This document shows, one piece after another, positions 8,027-16,877 of a stretch of 36,436 nt of DNA. The notes beneath the pieces were generated by a model. It did no database searches, was not told where the DNA came from, and saw only the letters and a program-made list of their open reading frames with translations. Location of the stretch: contig CANBES010000001.1 in assembly GCA_947367845.1 (NCBI GenBank), positions 1 through 36,436 on the forward strand, read 5' to 3'. A program made the position numbers and the translations under genes. Positions within the stretch are counted from its first letter, which is position 1, and every line of letters begins with the position of its first letter. This stretch comes from an uncultured Clostridium sp. (GTDB taxonomy: Bacteria; Bacillota; Clostridia; TANB77; CAG-508).

Positions 8027-9028
8027 TTATTTCATTGCTTCCTCAACGGCAACAGCCACTGCAACTGACGCTCCAACCATTGGGTTGTTACCCATACCGA
8101 TTAATCCCATCATTTCAACATGTGCTGGAACTGATGAAGAACCTGCAAATTGTGCATCTGAGTGCATTCTTCCCATTGTATCTGTCATACCATAAGAAGC
8201 TGGACCAGCTGCCATATTGTCTGGGTGTAATGTTCTACCTGTTCCACCACCTGATGCAACTGAGAAGTATTTTTTATTTTCTGCTAATCTTTCTTTTTTA
8301 TATGTTCCTGCTACTGGATGTTGGAATCTTGTTGGGTTTGTTGAGTTTCCTGTGATAGATACGTCAACATCTTCCATCCACATTATAGCAACACCTTCTC
8401 TAACGTCATTTGCTCCATAGCATCTAACTTTTGCTCTTTCTCCGTCTGAGTATGGTATTTCTTCAACTACTTTTACTTTTCCTGTAAAGAAGTCAAAATC
8501 TGTTTTTACATATGTAAATCCATTTATTCTTGATATAACTTGTGCTGCGTCTTTTCCAAGTCCATTTAAGATAACTCTTAATGGTTCTTTTCTTACTTTA
8601 TTTGCTGATTTTGCTATACCGATAGCTCCTTCAGCTGCTGCAAAGCTTTCGTGTCCTGCTAAGAATGCAAAACATTTTGTGTCTTCTGATAATAGCATAG
8701 ATGCTAGGTTTCCATGTCCTAATCCTACTTTTCTATCATCTGCAACAGAACCTGGGATACAGAATGCTTGTAATCCTTCTCCTATTGCTTTTGCTGCGTC
8801 TGCTGCTTTTACACAACCTTTTTTTACAGCTATTGCTGCTCCTAATGTATATGCCCAAGCTGCGTTTTCAAAACAGATTGGTTGAACTCCTTTTACTATT
8901 TCGTATGGATTAAACCCTTTGTCTGTACATATTTTTAATGCTTCTTCAAAATCTTTTATTCCGTATTTTTCCATTACTGGTTTAATTTGATCTATTCTTC
9001 TTTCATAACTTTCAAATGTTACTGCCAT
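8027..9028 (-). CDS. GGGtGRT protein
   Basis: The 333-aa protein contains the family's name motif, GGGTGRT, in VASGGGTGRTLHPDNMAAGP near residues 257-276. The family is widespread in anaerobic Firmicutes and usually sits beside a NifU-like scaffold, as here (gene at 9122..9814, 93 bases upstream). Its biochemical function is not established to my knowledge; the linkage suggests iron-sulfur or redox metabolism. A glycine/alanine-rich C-terminus (GLIGMGNNPMVGASVAVAVA) is typical. The start is an ATG at 9028 after TAGGAGGAAT. The size and motif fit a complete gene. Confidence 0.93.
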   Translation of the reverse strand: MAVTFESYERRIDQIKPVMEKYGIKDFEEALKICTDKGFNPYEIVKGVQPICFENAAWAYTLGAAIAVKKGCVKAADAAKAIGEGLQAFCIPGSVADDRKVGLGHGNLASMLLSEDTKCFAFLAGHESFAAAEGAIGIAKSANKVRKEPLRVILNGLGKDAAQVISRINGFTYVKTDFDFFTGKVKVVEEIPYSDGERAKVRCYGANDVREGVAIMWMEDVDVSITGNSTNPTRFQHPVAGTYKKERLAENKKYFSVASGGGTGRTLHPDNMAAGPASYGMTDTMGRMHSDAQFAGSSSVPAHVEMMGLIGMGNNPMVGASVAVAVAVEEAMK

Positions 9029-9060
9029 TTTTTATTCCTCCTAATTTTAATTTTTATTGT

Positions 9061-9120
9061 AGATGTGTCCCAAAATGGACAAAATGTCCAAAAGGAAACG
9101 TCCCCAAATGTCCCAAATGT
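9061..9120. repeat. GTCC/GGAC-rich short repeat cluster
   Basis: Between the NifU-like and GGGtGRT genes lie repeated TGTCC/GGACA words, including a perfect TGGACA-AAA-TGTCCA hairpin (9076-9090) and AAATGTCC twice near 9106-9120. It resembles the palindromic element at 3032-3107 in vocabulary (GGACG/CGTCC). It may be a dispersed intergenic repeat; it lies inside a likely two-gene operon. Confidence 0.45.
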
Positions 9121-9121
9121 C

Positions 9122-9814
9122 CTATTGTTTTCTTGGGTCTATTTTTTTAACAGCCTCATCAAATCTTCCATATGTTCCAGAAGCCTTTTCAATAGCTTCT
9201 GTTGGTTCGATTCCTGCTTTGATATTATCCATCATTTTTCCTAAATGAACATATTTATAACCAATAATTTGGTCATCTTTATCTAACCCAATTTCAACTA
9301 TGTATCCTTCTGCAAGATTTAAATATCTAGGTCCTTTAAGAGTACTTGAGTAAATTGTTCCTACTTGGCTTGTGTGTCCTTTTCCTAAGTCTTCAAGTCC
9401 TGCTCCTACTGGTAATCCACCTTCTGAGAAAGCTGTTTGTGTTCTTCCATATACTATTTGTAAGAATAATTCTCTCATAGCTGTGTTTATAGCGTCACAT
9501 ACTAAGTCTGTGTTTAGTGCTTCTAATATTGTTTTTCCTGTTAGGATTTCTCCTGCCATAGCTGCTGAGTGTGTCATTCCTGAACATCCTATTGTTTCTA
9601 TTAATGCTTCTTGGATTATTCCGTCTTTTACGTTTAGTGTTAGTTTACATGCTCCTTGTTGTGGTGCACACCAACCTATACCGTGTGTTAATCCTGATAT
9701 GTCTTTTACATCTTTTGCTTTTACCCATTTTCCTTCTTCTGGAATTGGTGCTGGTCCGTGGTCTACTCCTTTACGAACTGTGCACATTTCTTCTAATTCT
9801 TTTGAATAAATCAT
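9122..9814 (-). CDS. NifU-like iron-sulfur cluster assembly scaffold protein
   Basis: 230 residues. The start is the ATG at 9814 (MIYSKELEEM), chosen because AAAGGAGC lies just before it; an in-frame ATG at 9901 would add 29 residues without a ribosome binding site. The NifU_N-like fold is shown by GIGWCAPQQGACKLTL (Cys49, Cys56) and ETIGCSGMTHSAAMAGEIL (Cys77, like the GCxAxxAS of IscU/NifU), plus Cys106. This long variant is the usual upstream partner of GGGtGRT genes in Clostridia. It probably carries a transient Fe-S cluster in the cytosol, but the client is unknown. Confidence 0.85.
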   Translation of the reverse strand: MIYSKELEEMCTVRKGVDHGPAPIPEEGKWVKAKDVKDISGLTHGIGWCAPQQGACKLTLNVKDGIIQEALIETIGCSGMTHSAAMAGEILTGKTILEALNTDLVCDAINTAMRELFLQIVYGRTQTAFSEGGLPVGAGLEDLGKGHTSQVGTIYSSTLKGPRYLNLAEGYIVEIGLDKDDQIIGYKYVHLGKMMDNIKAGIEPTEAIEKASGTYGRFDEAVKKIDPRKQ

Positions 9815-9977
9815 TTTTCTTGCTCCTTTCAATTTCTTAGTTTTTAGTTCTTTTATTTTTTCTTTTAGGTTAATTCTGGATTGACCTAAATCTAATAACA
9901 TAATTGTTAGGTGGACATTTTGTTTCCACCTGTCTTCTTTATTATTGAAAACAATACTAACTTGTTTTATTTTAGCT

Positions 9978-10716
9978 TTATTGTTCTTTCATGCTTTTAA
10001 GTTCTTCTTCTGATAGTAATATTTGATTTTTCTTTTTTCTTTGTGGTTTCTTTTCTTCTTTTTGTTTTGTTTCTATTTCATTATGCTGTCTTTCCACATT
10101 TTTCATCGCTTCATTTTCTTCTGTTGTGTTATATGCTACTATGTTTCCAACATCTCTTATATATATTCTATCTTGATATGTATCTATTTTTGTTTGATTG
10201 TTGTTTGCTTCAATTCCGTGCAATGTATCTATTTAAAATTTGCTTTTCTTTACTGCTTACTTGTTCTGGTCCTATCTTTAAATATTGATATCTCCATATT
10301 ATATGTCTTTCATAATTATCAAATTGACCACTTAATAAATCGTCATATTTGTATTCTACTTTAAAGTTTAGGTCTTCTATTGACATAGTCAGGTTAGACC
10401 ACAATGGGTCTAAACCTGTTTCTCTAAATTCATTTCTTAGTTCTTTTATTTGGTCATATATGATTTTTACAAATTCAACATATTCGTTTTCGTCAAGATT
10501 AAATTTATTAGGTATTTCATATACGTTTACTGGTTTCTTTTTCAGTATTCCTTTTGGAATATAATAAAAGTATAACTCGCCAGTTTGTTCTCCATTTGCT
10601 TTATCAACAACTGAAGCATATAGATATAATTGATTCCATTTTTCTGGGATCATATAAAAGATTTTCGTTTGTATATCTTCATATATTTTTCTTATTTTCT
10701 TTGTATGATGTAACAT
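9978..10716 (-). CDS. YezG/DUF600-family protein with C-terminal extension (+1 shift at CGG)
   Basis: The ATG at 10716 begins a typical YezG-family protein (YEDIQTKIFYMIPEKWNQLY, ELYFYYIPKGILKK, RHIIWRYQYLKIGPEQVSSK). The family includes immunity proteins for LXG-type toxins; no toxin gene is adjacent. The zero frame ends two codons after an in-frame CGG at codon 167, giving 168 aa, close to the normal family length. Skipping the C gives another 79 codons to 9978 (GIEANNNQTKIDTYQDRIYI, then a Lys/Glu-rich tail), 245 aa in total. This extension has no ATG or ribosome binding site of its own, so it is either translated by frameshift or not at all. The gene sits 6 bases after gpmI. Confidence 0.75.
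10216..10218 (-). other. In-frame CGG at a +1 frame break (YezG-like gene, codon 167)
   Basis: The reading is ATT GCA CGG AAT TGA. Skipping C gives GCA GGA ATT GAA and an open frame of 79 codons. Here the zero frame also gives a plausible product, so a short and a long form are possible. Confidence 0.6.
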
Positions 10717-10722
10717 ATTATT

Positions 10723-12264
10723 TTATTCCTTATCTAATAAACTTGTTCCTGTCATTTCTGCTGGTTGTTTTAAATTCATTAAATCAAGCATTGTTGGTGC
10801 TAAATCTGCTAATTTCCCACCTTCTTTTAGTTTAAGTTTTTCATCTGATGTTACTAAAATTAGTGGTACTGGATTTGTTGTATGAGCTGTGTGTGGTTCT
10901 CCTGTTTTGTAGTCTATCATTTGCTCTGCATTTCCATGATCAGCTGTAATTAGCATATTTCCTTGTTTTTCTTCTACTAATGCAACTACTTTTCCTACAC
11001 ATTCATCTACTGCTTCTACTGCTTTAACTGCAGCGGTTAAGCTTCCTGTATGTCCTACCATGTCTGTGTTTGCGTAGTTTAAAATTATTGCATCATATTT
11101 ATCAGATTTTATTGCTTCTAATACTTTTTCTGTTACTTCATATGCACTCATTTCTGGCTTTTGGTCATATGTTTCTACTTTTGGCGATGGTACTAATATT
11201 CTGTCTTCTCCTTCATATTGTTTTTCTTCTCCACCATTAAAGAAGAATGTAACGTGTGCATATTTTTCTGTTTCAGCTATTCTTAGTTGTGTATATCCTT
11301 TTTCGCTTATATATTCTCCAAATGTATTTGCTAGTGGCTCTTTTTTGAATGCAATGTGAACATTTGGCATTGTTTCATCATAATTTGTAAAACATACAAA
11401 GTATAAGTTTAAATCTTTTTTGGTTTCAAATCCGTCAAAATTTGGATCTACTAATGCTCTTGTTATTTCTCTTGCTCTGTCTGGTCTAAAGTTAAAGAAT
11501 ATTACTGAGTCGTTTTCTTCTATTTTTGCTATTGGTTCTTTTCCATTGCAAATTATTGTTGGTTCTATAAATTCATCAAATACTTCTTTTTGGTATGAGT
11601 CTTCAATTGCTTTTATACTACTTCCAGCTTTGTTTCCTTCTCCTTTTACTAAAGCATCATAACATTTTTTAACTCTTTCCCATCTCTTGTCTCTATCCAT
11701 TGCATAAAATCTTCCTGAAATTGATGCTATCTTTCCAACTTTTTTCTCTGCCATTTTCTCTTCTAGTTTCATTACATAGCTTTCAGCTGATGCTGGTGGT
11801 GTGTCTCTTCCGTCTAAGAAACAGTGTACATATACATCTTCAAAATCTCTTCTTTTTGCCATTTCTAATAGACCATATAAATGTCTATTGTGGCTATGAA
11901 CTCCACCGTCTGATACTAATCCTAGTATGTGTAGTTTCGAATTGTTTTTCTTGCAGTTTTCAATTGCTGCTATAAATTCTGGGTTTGTAAAAAAGTCTCC
12001 ATCTTCTATTGATTTTGTTATTCTTGTTAGTTCTTGATATACTATTCTTCCTGCACCTATGTTTGTGTGACCAACTTCTGAATTTCCCATTTGTCCGTCT
12101 GGTAATCCTACTGCTAATCCACTTGTGTTTATATCTACTGTTTTATATTTTTTCATTAGTTTATCTATATTAGGTGTTTTGGCTAATTTGATTGCATTTC
12201 CGTCTTCATTTTTGTTGTCTCCAAATCCGTCTAATATCATTAGCATTGTTAGTTTGTCTTTCAT
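10723..12264 (-). CDS. gpmI: 2,3-bisphosphoglycerate-independent phosphoglycerate mutase
   Basis: It interconverts 3- and 2-phosphoglycerate in glycolysis, using two Mn ions. The 513 residues from the ATG at 12264 ([15 protein letters not shown]) match the family length; an in-frame ATG at 12411 would add 49 unrelated residues. The phosphorylated serine is Ser62 in [17 protein letters not shown]. Other metal-site motifs are [38 protein letters not shown] and [10 protein letters not shown]. It is part of the minus-strand glycolytic cluster after tpiA (137-base gap). Confidence 0.97.
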   Translation of the reverse strand: MKDKLTMLMILDGFGDNKNEDGNAIKLAKTPNIDKLMKKYKTVDINTSGLAVGLPDGQMGNSEVGHTNIGAGRIVYQELTRITKSIEDGDFFTNPEFIAAIENCKKNNSKLHILGLVSDGGVHSHNRHLYGLLEMAKRRDFEDVYVHCFLDGRDTPPASAESYVMKLEEKMAEKKVGKIASISGRFYAMDRDKRWERVKKCYDALVKGEGNKAGSSIKAIEDSYQKEVFDEFIEPTIICNGKEPIAKIEENDSVIFFNFRPDRAREITRALVDPNFDGFETKKDLNLYFVCFTNYDETMPNVHIAFKKEPLANTFGEYISEKGYTQLRIAETEKYAHVTFFFNGGEEKQYEGEDRILVPSPKVETYDQKPEMSAYEVTEKVLEAIKSDKYDAIILNYANTDMVGHTGSLTAAVKAVEAVDECVGKVVALVEEKQGNMLITADHGNAEQMIDYKTGEPHTAHTTNPVPLILVTSDEKLKLKEGGKLADLAPTMLDLMNLKQPAEMTGTSLLDKE

Positions 12265-12400
12265 TTTTTCCCCATCCTTTTTACTACTTTTAATTTGGAA
12301 AAGAATAGTTATATTGCTAGGCAAATTTAATTTAAAATATCGAAGGTGTACGTTTGTACATCGAGTTTTTTTAATTAAATTTAACGACGCAAGATGACCA

Positions 12401-13153
12401 TTATTTTTCAAATTTAATTATTTTGCTGAATTCGTCAGCTTTTAAGCTAGCTCCCCCTACTAAGCCACCATCTATGTCTGACATTTCGAATAATTCTTTT
12501 GCATTTGAGCTTTTTACGCTTCCGCCATATTGTATTATAACTCTTGAGGCTGTCTCTTGTCCATAGATTTCTTCTATTTTCTTTCTAATTTCTTTTACAC
12601 TATTATTAGCATCTTCGCTTGTTGCTGTTTTTCCTGTTCCAATTGCCCATATTGGCTCGTAAGCAATTATTGTACTCTCAACTTGTTCATTTGTCAAGCC
12701 TTCTAATGCTAATTCTGTTTGTTTTGTTATTATTTCTGCTGTTTTTCCTGCTTCTCTTTCTTCTAGTGTTTCTCCTACACATACTATTGGTTTTAAGCCA
12801 TTTGCAAATGCTGCTTTTATTTTTTTGTTTACTGTTTCGTCTGTTTCGTTAAAATATTGTCTTCTCTCTGAGTGTCCTATTATTACATATTCTACATTTA
12901 TTGATTTTAACATTTTTGCTGATATTTCACCTGTGTATGCTCCACTTTCTTCAAAGTGCATGTTTTGTGCTCCTATTTTGATGTTTGTTCCTTGTGCTGT
13001 TAATAGTGCATAAAATAAGTCTGTGTATGGTACACATAGTATTACTTCATTTTCTGTGTCTTTAACTAATGGTGTTAGGTCTTCTATAAATTTTATTGCT
13101 TCATTTGGAAGCATATTCATTTTCCAGTTTCCTGCAATTACTTTTTTTCTCAT
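12401..13153 (-). CDS. tpiA: Triosephosphate isomerase
   Basis: It interconverts dihydroxyacetone phosphate and glyceraldehyde 3-phosphate. The 250-aa TIM barrel has the catalytic set: Lys11 in GNWKMN, His in [13 protein letters not shown], Glu in [14 protein letters not shown], and the phosphate-binding [11 protein letters not shown] and GGLVGGASL. The ATG at 13153 follows AAAAGGAGA. It lies in the pgk-to-gpmI cluster on the minus strand. Confidence 0.98.
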   Translation of the reverse strand: MRKKVIAGNWKMNMLPNEAIKFIEDLTPLVKDTENEVILCVPYTDLFYALLTAQGTNIKIGAQNMHFEESGAYTGEISAKMLKSINVEYVIIGHSERRQYFNETDETVNKKIKAAFANGLKPIVCVGETLEEREAGKTAEIITKQTELALEGLTNEQVESTIIAYEPIWAIGTGKTATSEDANNSVKEIRKKIEEIYGQETASRVIIQYGGSVKSSNAKELFEMSDIDGGLVGGASLKADEFSKIIKFEK

Positions 13154-13195
13154 ATTAATATTTCTCCTTTTCTCATATTATTTTTTTATCTTGTA

Positions 13196-13762
13196 TTATA
13201 CATTTATGCATTCTCTTATTTGTTTTTTCACTACTTCTATTAATTGTTTTTGAGATGATTCTGTATAATCATTTACAAATATATAATCAAATTGATTTTG
13301 TAAATCTTTATCTTTTGAAAATTTTTCTATATGCTCTTTCATTTCTTGTATTCTTTTTTCTTCTATATCTTTTGGTAATTCTCTTTTTTTCAATTCTAAT
13401 TTTGCTCTTTCAAAATCAGATGGAATCATATATATTGAGAATACATCTTTTGCATTTTTTTTGAATTCACAAATTGTACTATAATGTACTTCTGTCACTT
13501 GATTTTCTTGAGAATTTAGGTCTTTATTTTTGTATGCATATTTTGAACCTAGAAATTCAAAGTCCACCACTATTTCATTTTTTGTTTTTAGTTCTTCAAA
13601 TTGCTCATTTGTTACAAATTCTTTGTCAATTCCATTTGTTTCATTTTTTCTTTTTGCTCTTGTTGTCACAATTATTAAGTTTTTTAATCCTAATTCTTTA
13701 ACAATTACATTTTTAAAAAATGATTTCCCTGTTCCTGTTATTCCTGATAGCGTTATAATCAT
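13196..13762 (-). CDS. Guanylate-kinase-like P-loop protein
   Basis: 188 residues. The P-loop is GITGTGKS (7-14), followed by the guanylate-kinase pattern (VTTRAKRKNETNGIDKEFVT, the GMP-binding region; DFEFLGSKYAYK, where GMK has the G-x-x-Y-G segment; and RELPKDIEEKRIQEMK, the lid arginine region). It probably phosphorylates GMP or a related nucleotide. The match to housekeeping Gmk is loose, and the gene is embedded between tpiA and the NUDIX gene, so it may be a divergent paralogue. Confidence 0.7.
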   Translation of the reverse strand: MIITLSGITGTGKSFFKNVIVKELGLKNLIIVTTRAKRKNETNGIDKEFVTNEQFEELKTKNEIVVDFEFLGSKYAYKNKDLNSQENQVTEVHYSTICEFKKNAKDVFSIYMIPSDFERAKLELKKRELPKDIEEKRIQEMKEHIEKFSKDKDLQNQFDYIFVNDYTESSQKQLIEVVKKQIRECINV

Positions 13763-13792
13763 ATTTTCATACCCTTCTACATATTAAAATTC

Positions 13793-14399
13793 CTATTTTG
13801 TAATGCTCTTTTCTTCTTTTTTATTATATATTTCTTCCATTTTTGTAAATATTGGTTCATAATTATAATTATTTGGAAATTTTGTTTTTCCATTCTTTAT
13901 TAATTCAAAGCATTTTTCTTTTTTCACCCAATATATTTTATCGATTTCTTCTTTTTGAATCTTTACATCTGATTTATTTCTTTTCAAACAGTAAAAATCA
14001 ATTAAAAAATTTCTATTCTTTCCTGAACTTTCAAATACTAATGGACAACTATTTGCAGTTAATCTTTTTACATTAATGGCTTCTTCCAATCCGAATTCCC
14101 AACTCTTCTTTTAGTTCTCTTATCATTGCCTGTGTTGGTGTCTCTTTACCATCAATATGACCTGAACACAAATCTAATTTTCCTGGCGTAAGACCTTTAC
14201 TTACACGTTTCTCAATAAGTATTTCGTCTCTTTCATTGATCACAAAACAACTTACACCTTTTAGCCATTCATTGTCTTCTATCTCTTTTTCTTGACTTTG
14301 TGCTATTATTCTTTTTAGTTTTCCATTTTTATCATAGACTCTATATTGAGTTTCATTTTCTTTTACTTTTGGTTTATATATTCGTTTCACTATTCTCAC
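13793..14399 (-). CDS. NUDIX hydrolase (+1 shift at CGG)
   Basis: From ATG 14399, 102 codons give a NUDIX protein ending exactly with the Nudix box (residues 80-102: GX5EX7REUXEEXGU, seen as GHIDGKE ... RELKEELGI). Codon 103 is CGG; zero frame stops five residues later. Skipping the C gives GLEEAINVKRLTANSCPLVF and 99 further residues to 13793 (201 aa in total), the length and layout of IDI/YfcD-like NUDIX enzymes. The second half has no ATG or ribosome binding site at its start. It likely hydrolyses a nucleoside-diphosphate-linked substrate; the exact one cannot be told. It follows pgk by 11 bases. Confidence 0.85.
14091..14093 (-). other. In-frame CGG at a +1 frame break (NUDIX gene, codon 103)
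   Basis: The reading is GGA ATT CGG ATT GGA. Skipping C gives ATT GGA TTG GAA GAA GCC, joining the Nudix box to its C-terminal half. Confidence 0.75.
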
Positions 14400-14410
14400 A
14401 TCTTCTTTTA

Positions 14411-15595
14411 TTATTTATTTAATAGACATTCTATTCCTGGTAGTTTTTTACCTTCTAAGAATTCTAGTGATGCTCCACCACCTGTTGAAATATGTGTCAT
14501 TTTGTCAGCTAGTCCTGCTTTTTTTACAGCTGCTGCTGAGTCTCCACCACCAATTATTGTTGTTGCATCCATTTCAGATAATACTTTTGCAATTGTGTTT
14601 GTTCCAATTGCAAATTGTTCAAATTCTGATAGTCCTAGTGGTCCATTCCATACTACTGTTTTTGCTTTTTTGATTTCTTCTGAGAACATTGCTATTGTTT
14701 TTTCTCCAATGTCAAATCCTTCCCAGTCTGCTGGTATTTCTGTCCAAGGTACTGTTTTGCTTTCTGTGTCTGGTTTAAATTCTTTTCCAACTTTTGTATC
14801 TACTGGAAGCATTAATTTTACACCTTTTGCTTTTGCTTTTTCCATTAGTTCTTTTGCTAATTCTAATTTATCTAGTTCACAAAGTGAATTTCCAACTTCA
14901 TATCCTTGTGCCTTAAAGAATGTATATGCCATTCCTCCACCTATTATTAATGTGTCTACTTTTTCTAATAAGCTGTCTATTACCCCTATTTTGTCTGATA
15001 CTTTCGCTCCACCTAATATTGCTACAAATGGTCTTTCAGGGTTTGTTACAGCATTTCCTAAGAATTTCAATTCTTTTTCTATTAGTAGTCCTGATACTGC
15101 TGGCAAATATTGTGCTACACCTGCTGTTGATGCATGTGCTCTGTGTACTGCTCCAAATGCGTCACTTACATATATTTCCGCCATATTTGCTAATTTTTTT
15201 GCAAATTCTGGGTCATTGTCTGTTTCTTCTCTATGAAATCTTACATTTTCTAATAACATTATTTGCCCTGGTTGTAGGTTTTCTGCTTTTTCGTTAGCAT
15301 CTTCTCCTACTACGTCTTTTGCCATTATTACTTCTGTTCCTAATAGTTTTGATAATTCTTTTGCCACTGGTGCTAGTGAAAATTCTGGTTTGAATTCTCC
15401 TTTTGGTCTTCCTAAGTGTGAACATAGTATTATTGCGCAGTTTTTCTCCATTAGGTATTTTATTGTTGGTGTTGCTGCTACTATTCTTGTGTTGTCTGTT
15501 ATATTCTTGTTTTCGTCCATTGGTACGTTAAAGTCACATCTTACTAGTACTTTTTTCCCTGTTAACTCAATGTCCTTTATTGTTTTTTTATTCAT
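14411..15595 (-). CDS. pgk: Phosphoglycerate kinase
   Basis: It transfers phosphate from 1,3-bisphosphoglycerate to ADP. The 394 residues are full length. Visible motifs are [11 protein letters not shown] (N-terminal substrate-binding signature), [35 protein letters not shown] and the nucleotide-binding [11 protein letters not shown] near the C-terminus. The ATG at 15595 follows AAGGAGGAAA. It is the first gene of the minus-strand glycolytic cluster; glyceraldehyde-3-phosphate dehydrogenase, the usual leader, is absent. Confidence 0.98.
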   Translation of the reverse strand: MNKKTIKDIELTGKKVLVRCDFNVPMDENKNITDNTRIVAATPTIKYLMEKNCAIILCSHLGRPKGEFKPEFSLAPVAKELSKLLGTEVIMAKDVVGEDANEKAENLQPGQIMLLENVRFHREETDNDPEFAKKLANMAEIYVSDAFGAVHRAHASTAGVAQYLPAVSGLLIEKELKFLGNAVTNPERPFVAILGGAKVSDKIGVIDSLLEKVDTLIIGGGMAYTFFKAQGYEVGNSLCELDKLELAKELMEKAKAKGVKLMLPVDTKVGKEFKPDTESKTVPWTEIPADWEGFDIGEKTIAMFSEEIKKAKTVVWNGPLGLSEFEQFAIGTNTIAKVLSEMDATTIIGGGDSAAAVKKAGLADKMTHISTGGGASLEFLEGKKLPGIECLLNK

Positions 15596-15680
15596 TTTTG
15601 TTTCCTCCTTGTTTTTGTTTTGTCTTAGTATTTGCTTGTTTTTTCTTTTTTATTAAGACATTCCTATTTTATCGCAAAAA

Positions 15681-15701
15681 AGAACACTTTTCAAGTGTCC
15701 T
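15681..15701 (-). terminator. Terminator after the LamG surface protein
   Basis: The stem AGGACACTT / AAGTGTTCT (one wobble) with loop GAA is followed on the minus strand by TTTTTTG. It separates this gene from pgk. Confidence 0.75.
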
Positions 15702-15719
15702 TTTAATATTTTTTCCTTT

Positions 15720-16721
15720 TTAAAAATTAAAGCGAGTTCTATCTACTTCGTAATTATTTGTAATTTCATCTTGTGTTAATGCTCTATCATAAATTCTAGC
15801 ACTATACACATTGACATTAGATAGTTCATTAACAGGCAAACCGTTTGGTTCCGGATTTCCTCCAATAAGCATGGGAACATTATATGTTGGATTTCCTATT
15901 TTTCCTGAAACAGATTCTGATGCTTTCAATTCTCCATTAATATATAACTTTAAGTTTTCTCCGTCATATGTTTGGCTAATTGTATATATTTGATTTGTTT
16001 TTAGTGCTTCGCTTGCTCTTGCCTCTATATATTGGCCAATCCATATACTTGCCCTTGCTATTCCATTAGTTAAATAAATTCCAAATCCTCCCTCTTGCCA
16101 GTTTCCAATTATATCTGCATTTCCTGTTTGTATGCTTTTTAACATAACAGTTGTCTCTACTGTTATTGTATCTTTGTCAACATATTGTCCTAATTCTACC
16201 CAATCATCTTGTCCATCTAATGACAGATTATCTTTGTTCCATATTGCTCCTGTTATAGTTCCATTCTTGCCTCCTCTAGCTAAATTTTTCCAAGTATTTG
16301 TTGTTCCGCTATGATTTTCATCACCATAACCTGTATTGTTTATACCGTCTAAATGTAATATTAATTCTTTTCCAGCATAGTCATCTTCCCAACCTAAAAT
16401 CTCATCATAATTAATTGTATAATTAGTATTCTTTGAAACAAAACTATCTTTACCTATACTCTCACTATACCCTTTATCTTCAATCATTTTTTTCAATTCT
16501 AACTTTGTTGGTTTCTTTCCTGTTTTTATCTTTTCATTATACAAATCAGCTTCTATCTTCTCTATAATGCTTTCTTTCTCGGCTTCTGCAGAACTCGATT
16601 CTGCTTCTTTTAATATTCCTTTTTTATCAGTTATAGAACCTATTGTTATACTTGCTAAAATCAATAATACTATAATTGTTATTGCTAATGCTATTAGAGT
16701 TACACCTTTATTACTTTTCAT
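15720..16721 (-). CDS. Prepilin-headed LamG-domain surface protein
   Basis: 333 residues, with ATG after TTAGGAGGA. Residues 1-30 form a prepilin-like signal (KGVTLIALAITIIVLLILAS) without Glu5. A short coiled-coil-like segment follows (about 33-70). Residues from about 120 onward form a LamG/concanavalin-like jelly roll (WVELGQYVDKDTITVETTVM, YTISQTYDGENLKLYINGEL, VYSARIYDRALTQDEI), a carbohydrate- or protein-binding fold common in extracellular proteins. It shares its head with the BspA-like genes in this window, so it probably uses the same export route. No in-frame CGG is present: at the site where the others have GCA(C)GGA this one has GCT AGT. Confidence 0.82.
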   Translation of the reverse strand: MKSNKGVTLIALAITIIVLLILASITIGSITDKKGILKEAESSSAEAEKESIIEKIEADLYNEKIKTGKKPTKLELKKMIEDKGYSESIGKDSFVSKNTNYTINYDEILGWEDDYAGKELILHLDGINNTGYGDENHSGTTNTWKNLARGGKNGTITGAIWNKDNLSLDGQDDWVELGQYVDKDTITVETTVMLKSIQTGNADIIGNWQEGGFGIYLTNGIARASIWIGQYIEARASEALKTNQIYTISQTYDGENLKLYINGELKASESVSGKIGNPTYNVPMLIGGNPEPNGLPVNELSNVNVYSARIYDRALTQDEITNNYEVDRTRFNF

Positions 16722-16777
16722 TTGTATTCCTCCTAAATTTTATTTATAATATTAAGCACTTTTATTTTATATGAAAA

Positions 16778-16800
16778 AAGAATACTTTGCAAGTATTCTT
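16778..16800. terminator. Terminator after mtaB
   Basis: A perfect 10-bp stem, AAGAATACTT / AAGTATTCTT, with loop TGC on the plus strand and, reading on the minus strand, a following TTTTTTCAT. It also has T-rich sequence on the other side. Confidence 0.8.
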
Positions 16801-16828
16801 TGATATTTTTTGTCATTCCCCTATTTTA

Positions 16829-16873
16829 TTACGGTTGCCATTTTATCGCTCTTAATCCATAGGGATTTGTTTT
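16829..16873 (-). pseudogene. Remnant 3' end of a BspA-like gene
   Basis: The 14 codons before a TAA at 16829 read KTNPYGLRAIKWQP (or one more Lys), matching the C-terminus CTYGLRAIKWKE of the BspA-like protein at 4892..6791. No corresponding gene precedes it; mtaB ends 5 bases upstream. It looks like the leftover end of a deleted or recombined surface-protein gene, next to the LamG protein that shares the same type of head. Confidence 0.6.
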
Positions 16874-16877
16874 CTTT

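Noticed and set aside
9978..10223. 81-aa ORF as a separate gene
   Set aside because: It could only start at a TTG without a ribosome binding site and is continuous with the YezG-like gene after a +1 shift at CGG.
12265..12411. Longer gpmI start
   Set aside because: The extra 49 residues are unlike the family and the internal ATG has an AAGGATGGGG ribosome binding site.
13793..14089. 98-aa ORF as a separate gene
   Set aside because: It has only a TTG start and no ribosome binding site; it is the second half of the NUDIX enzyme.
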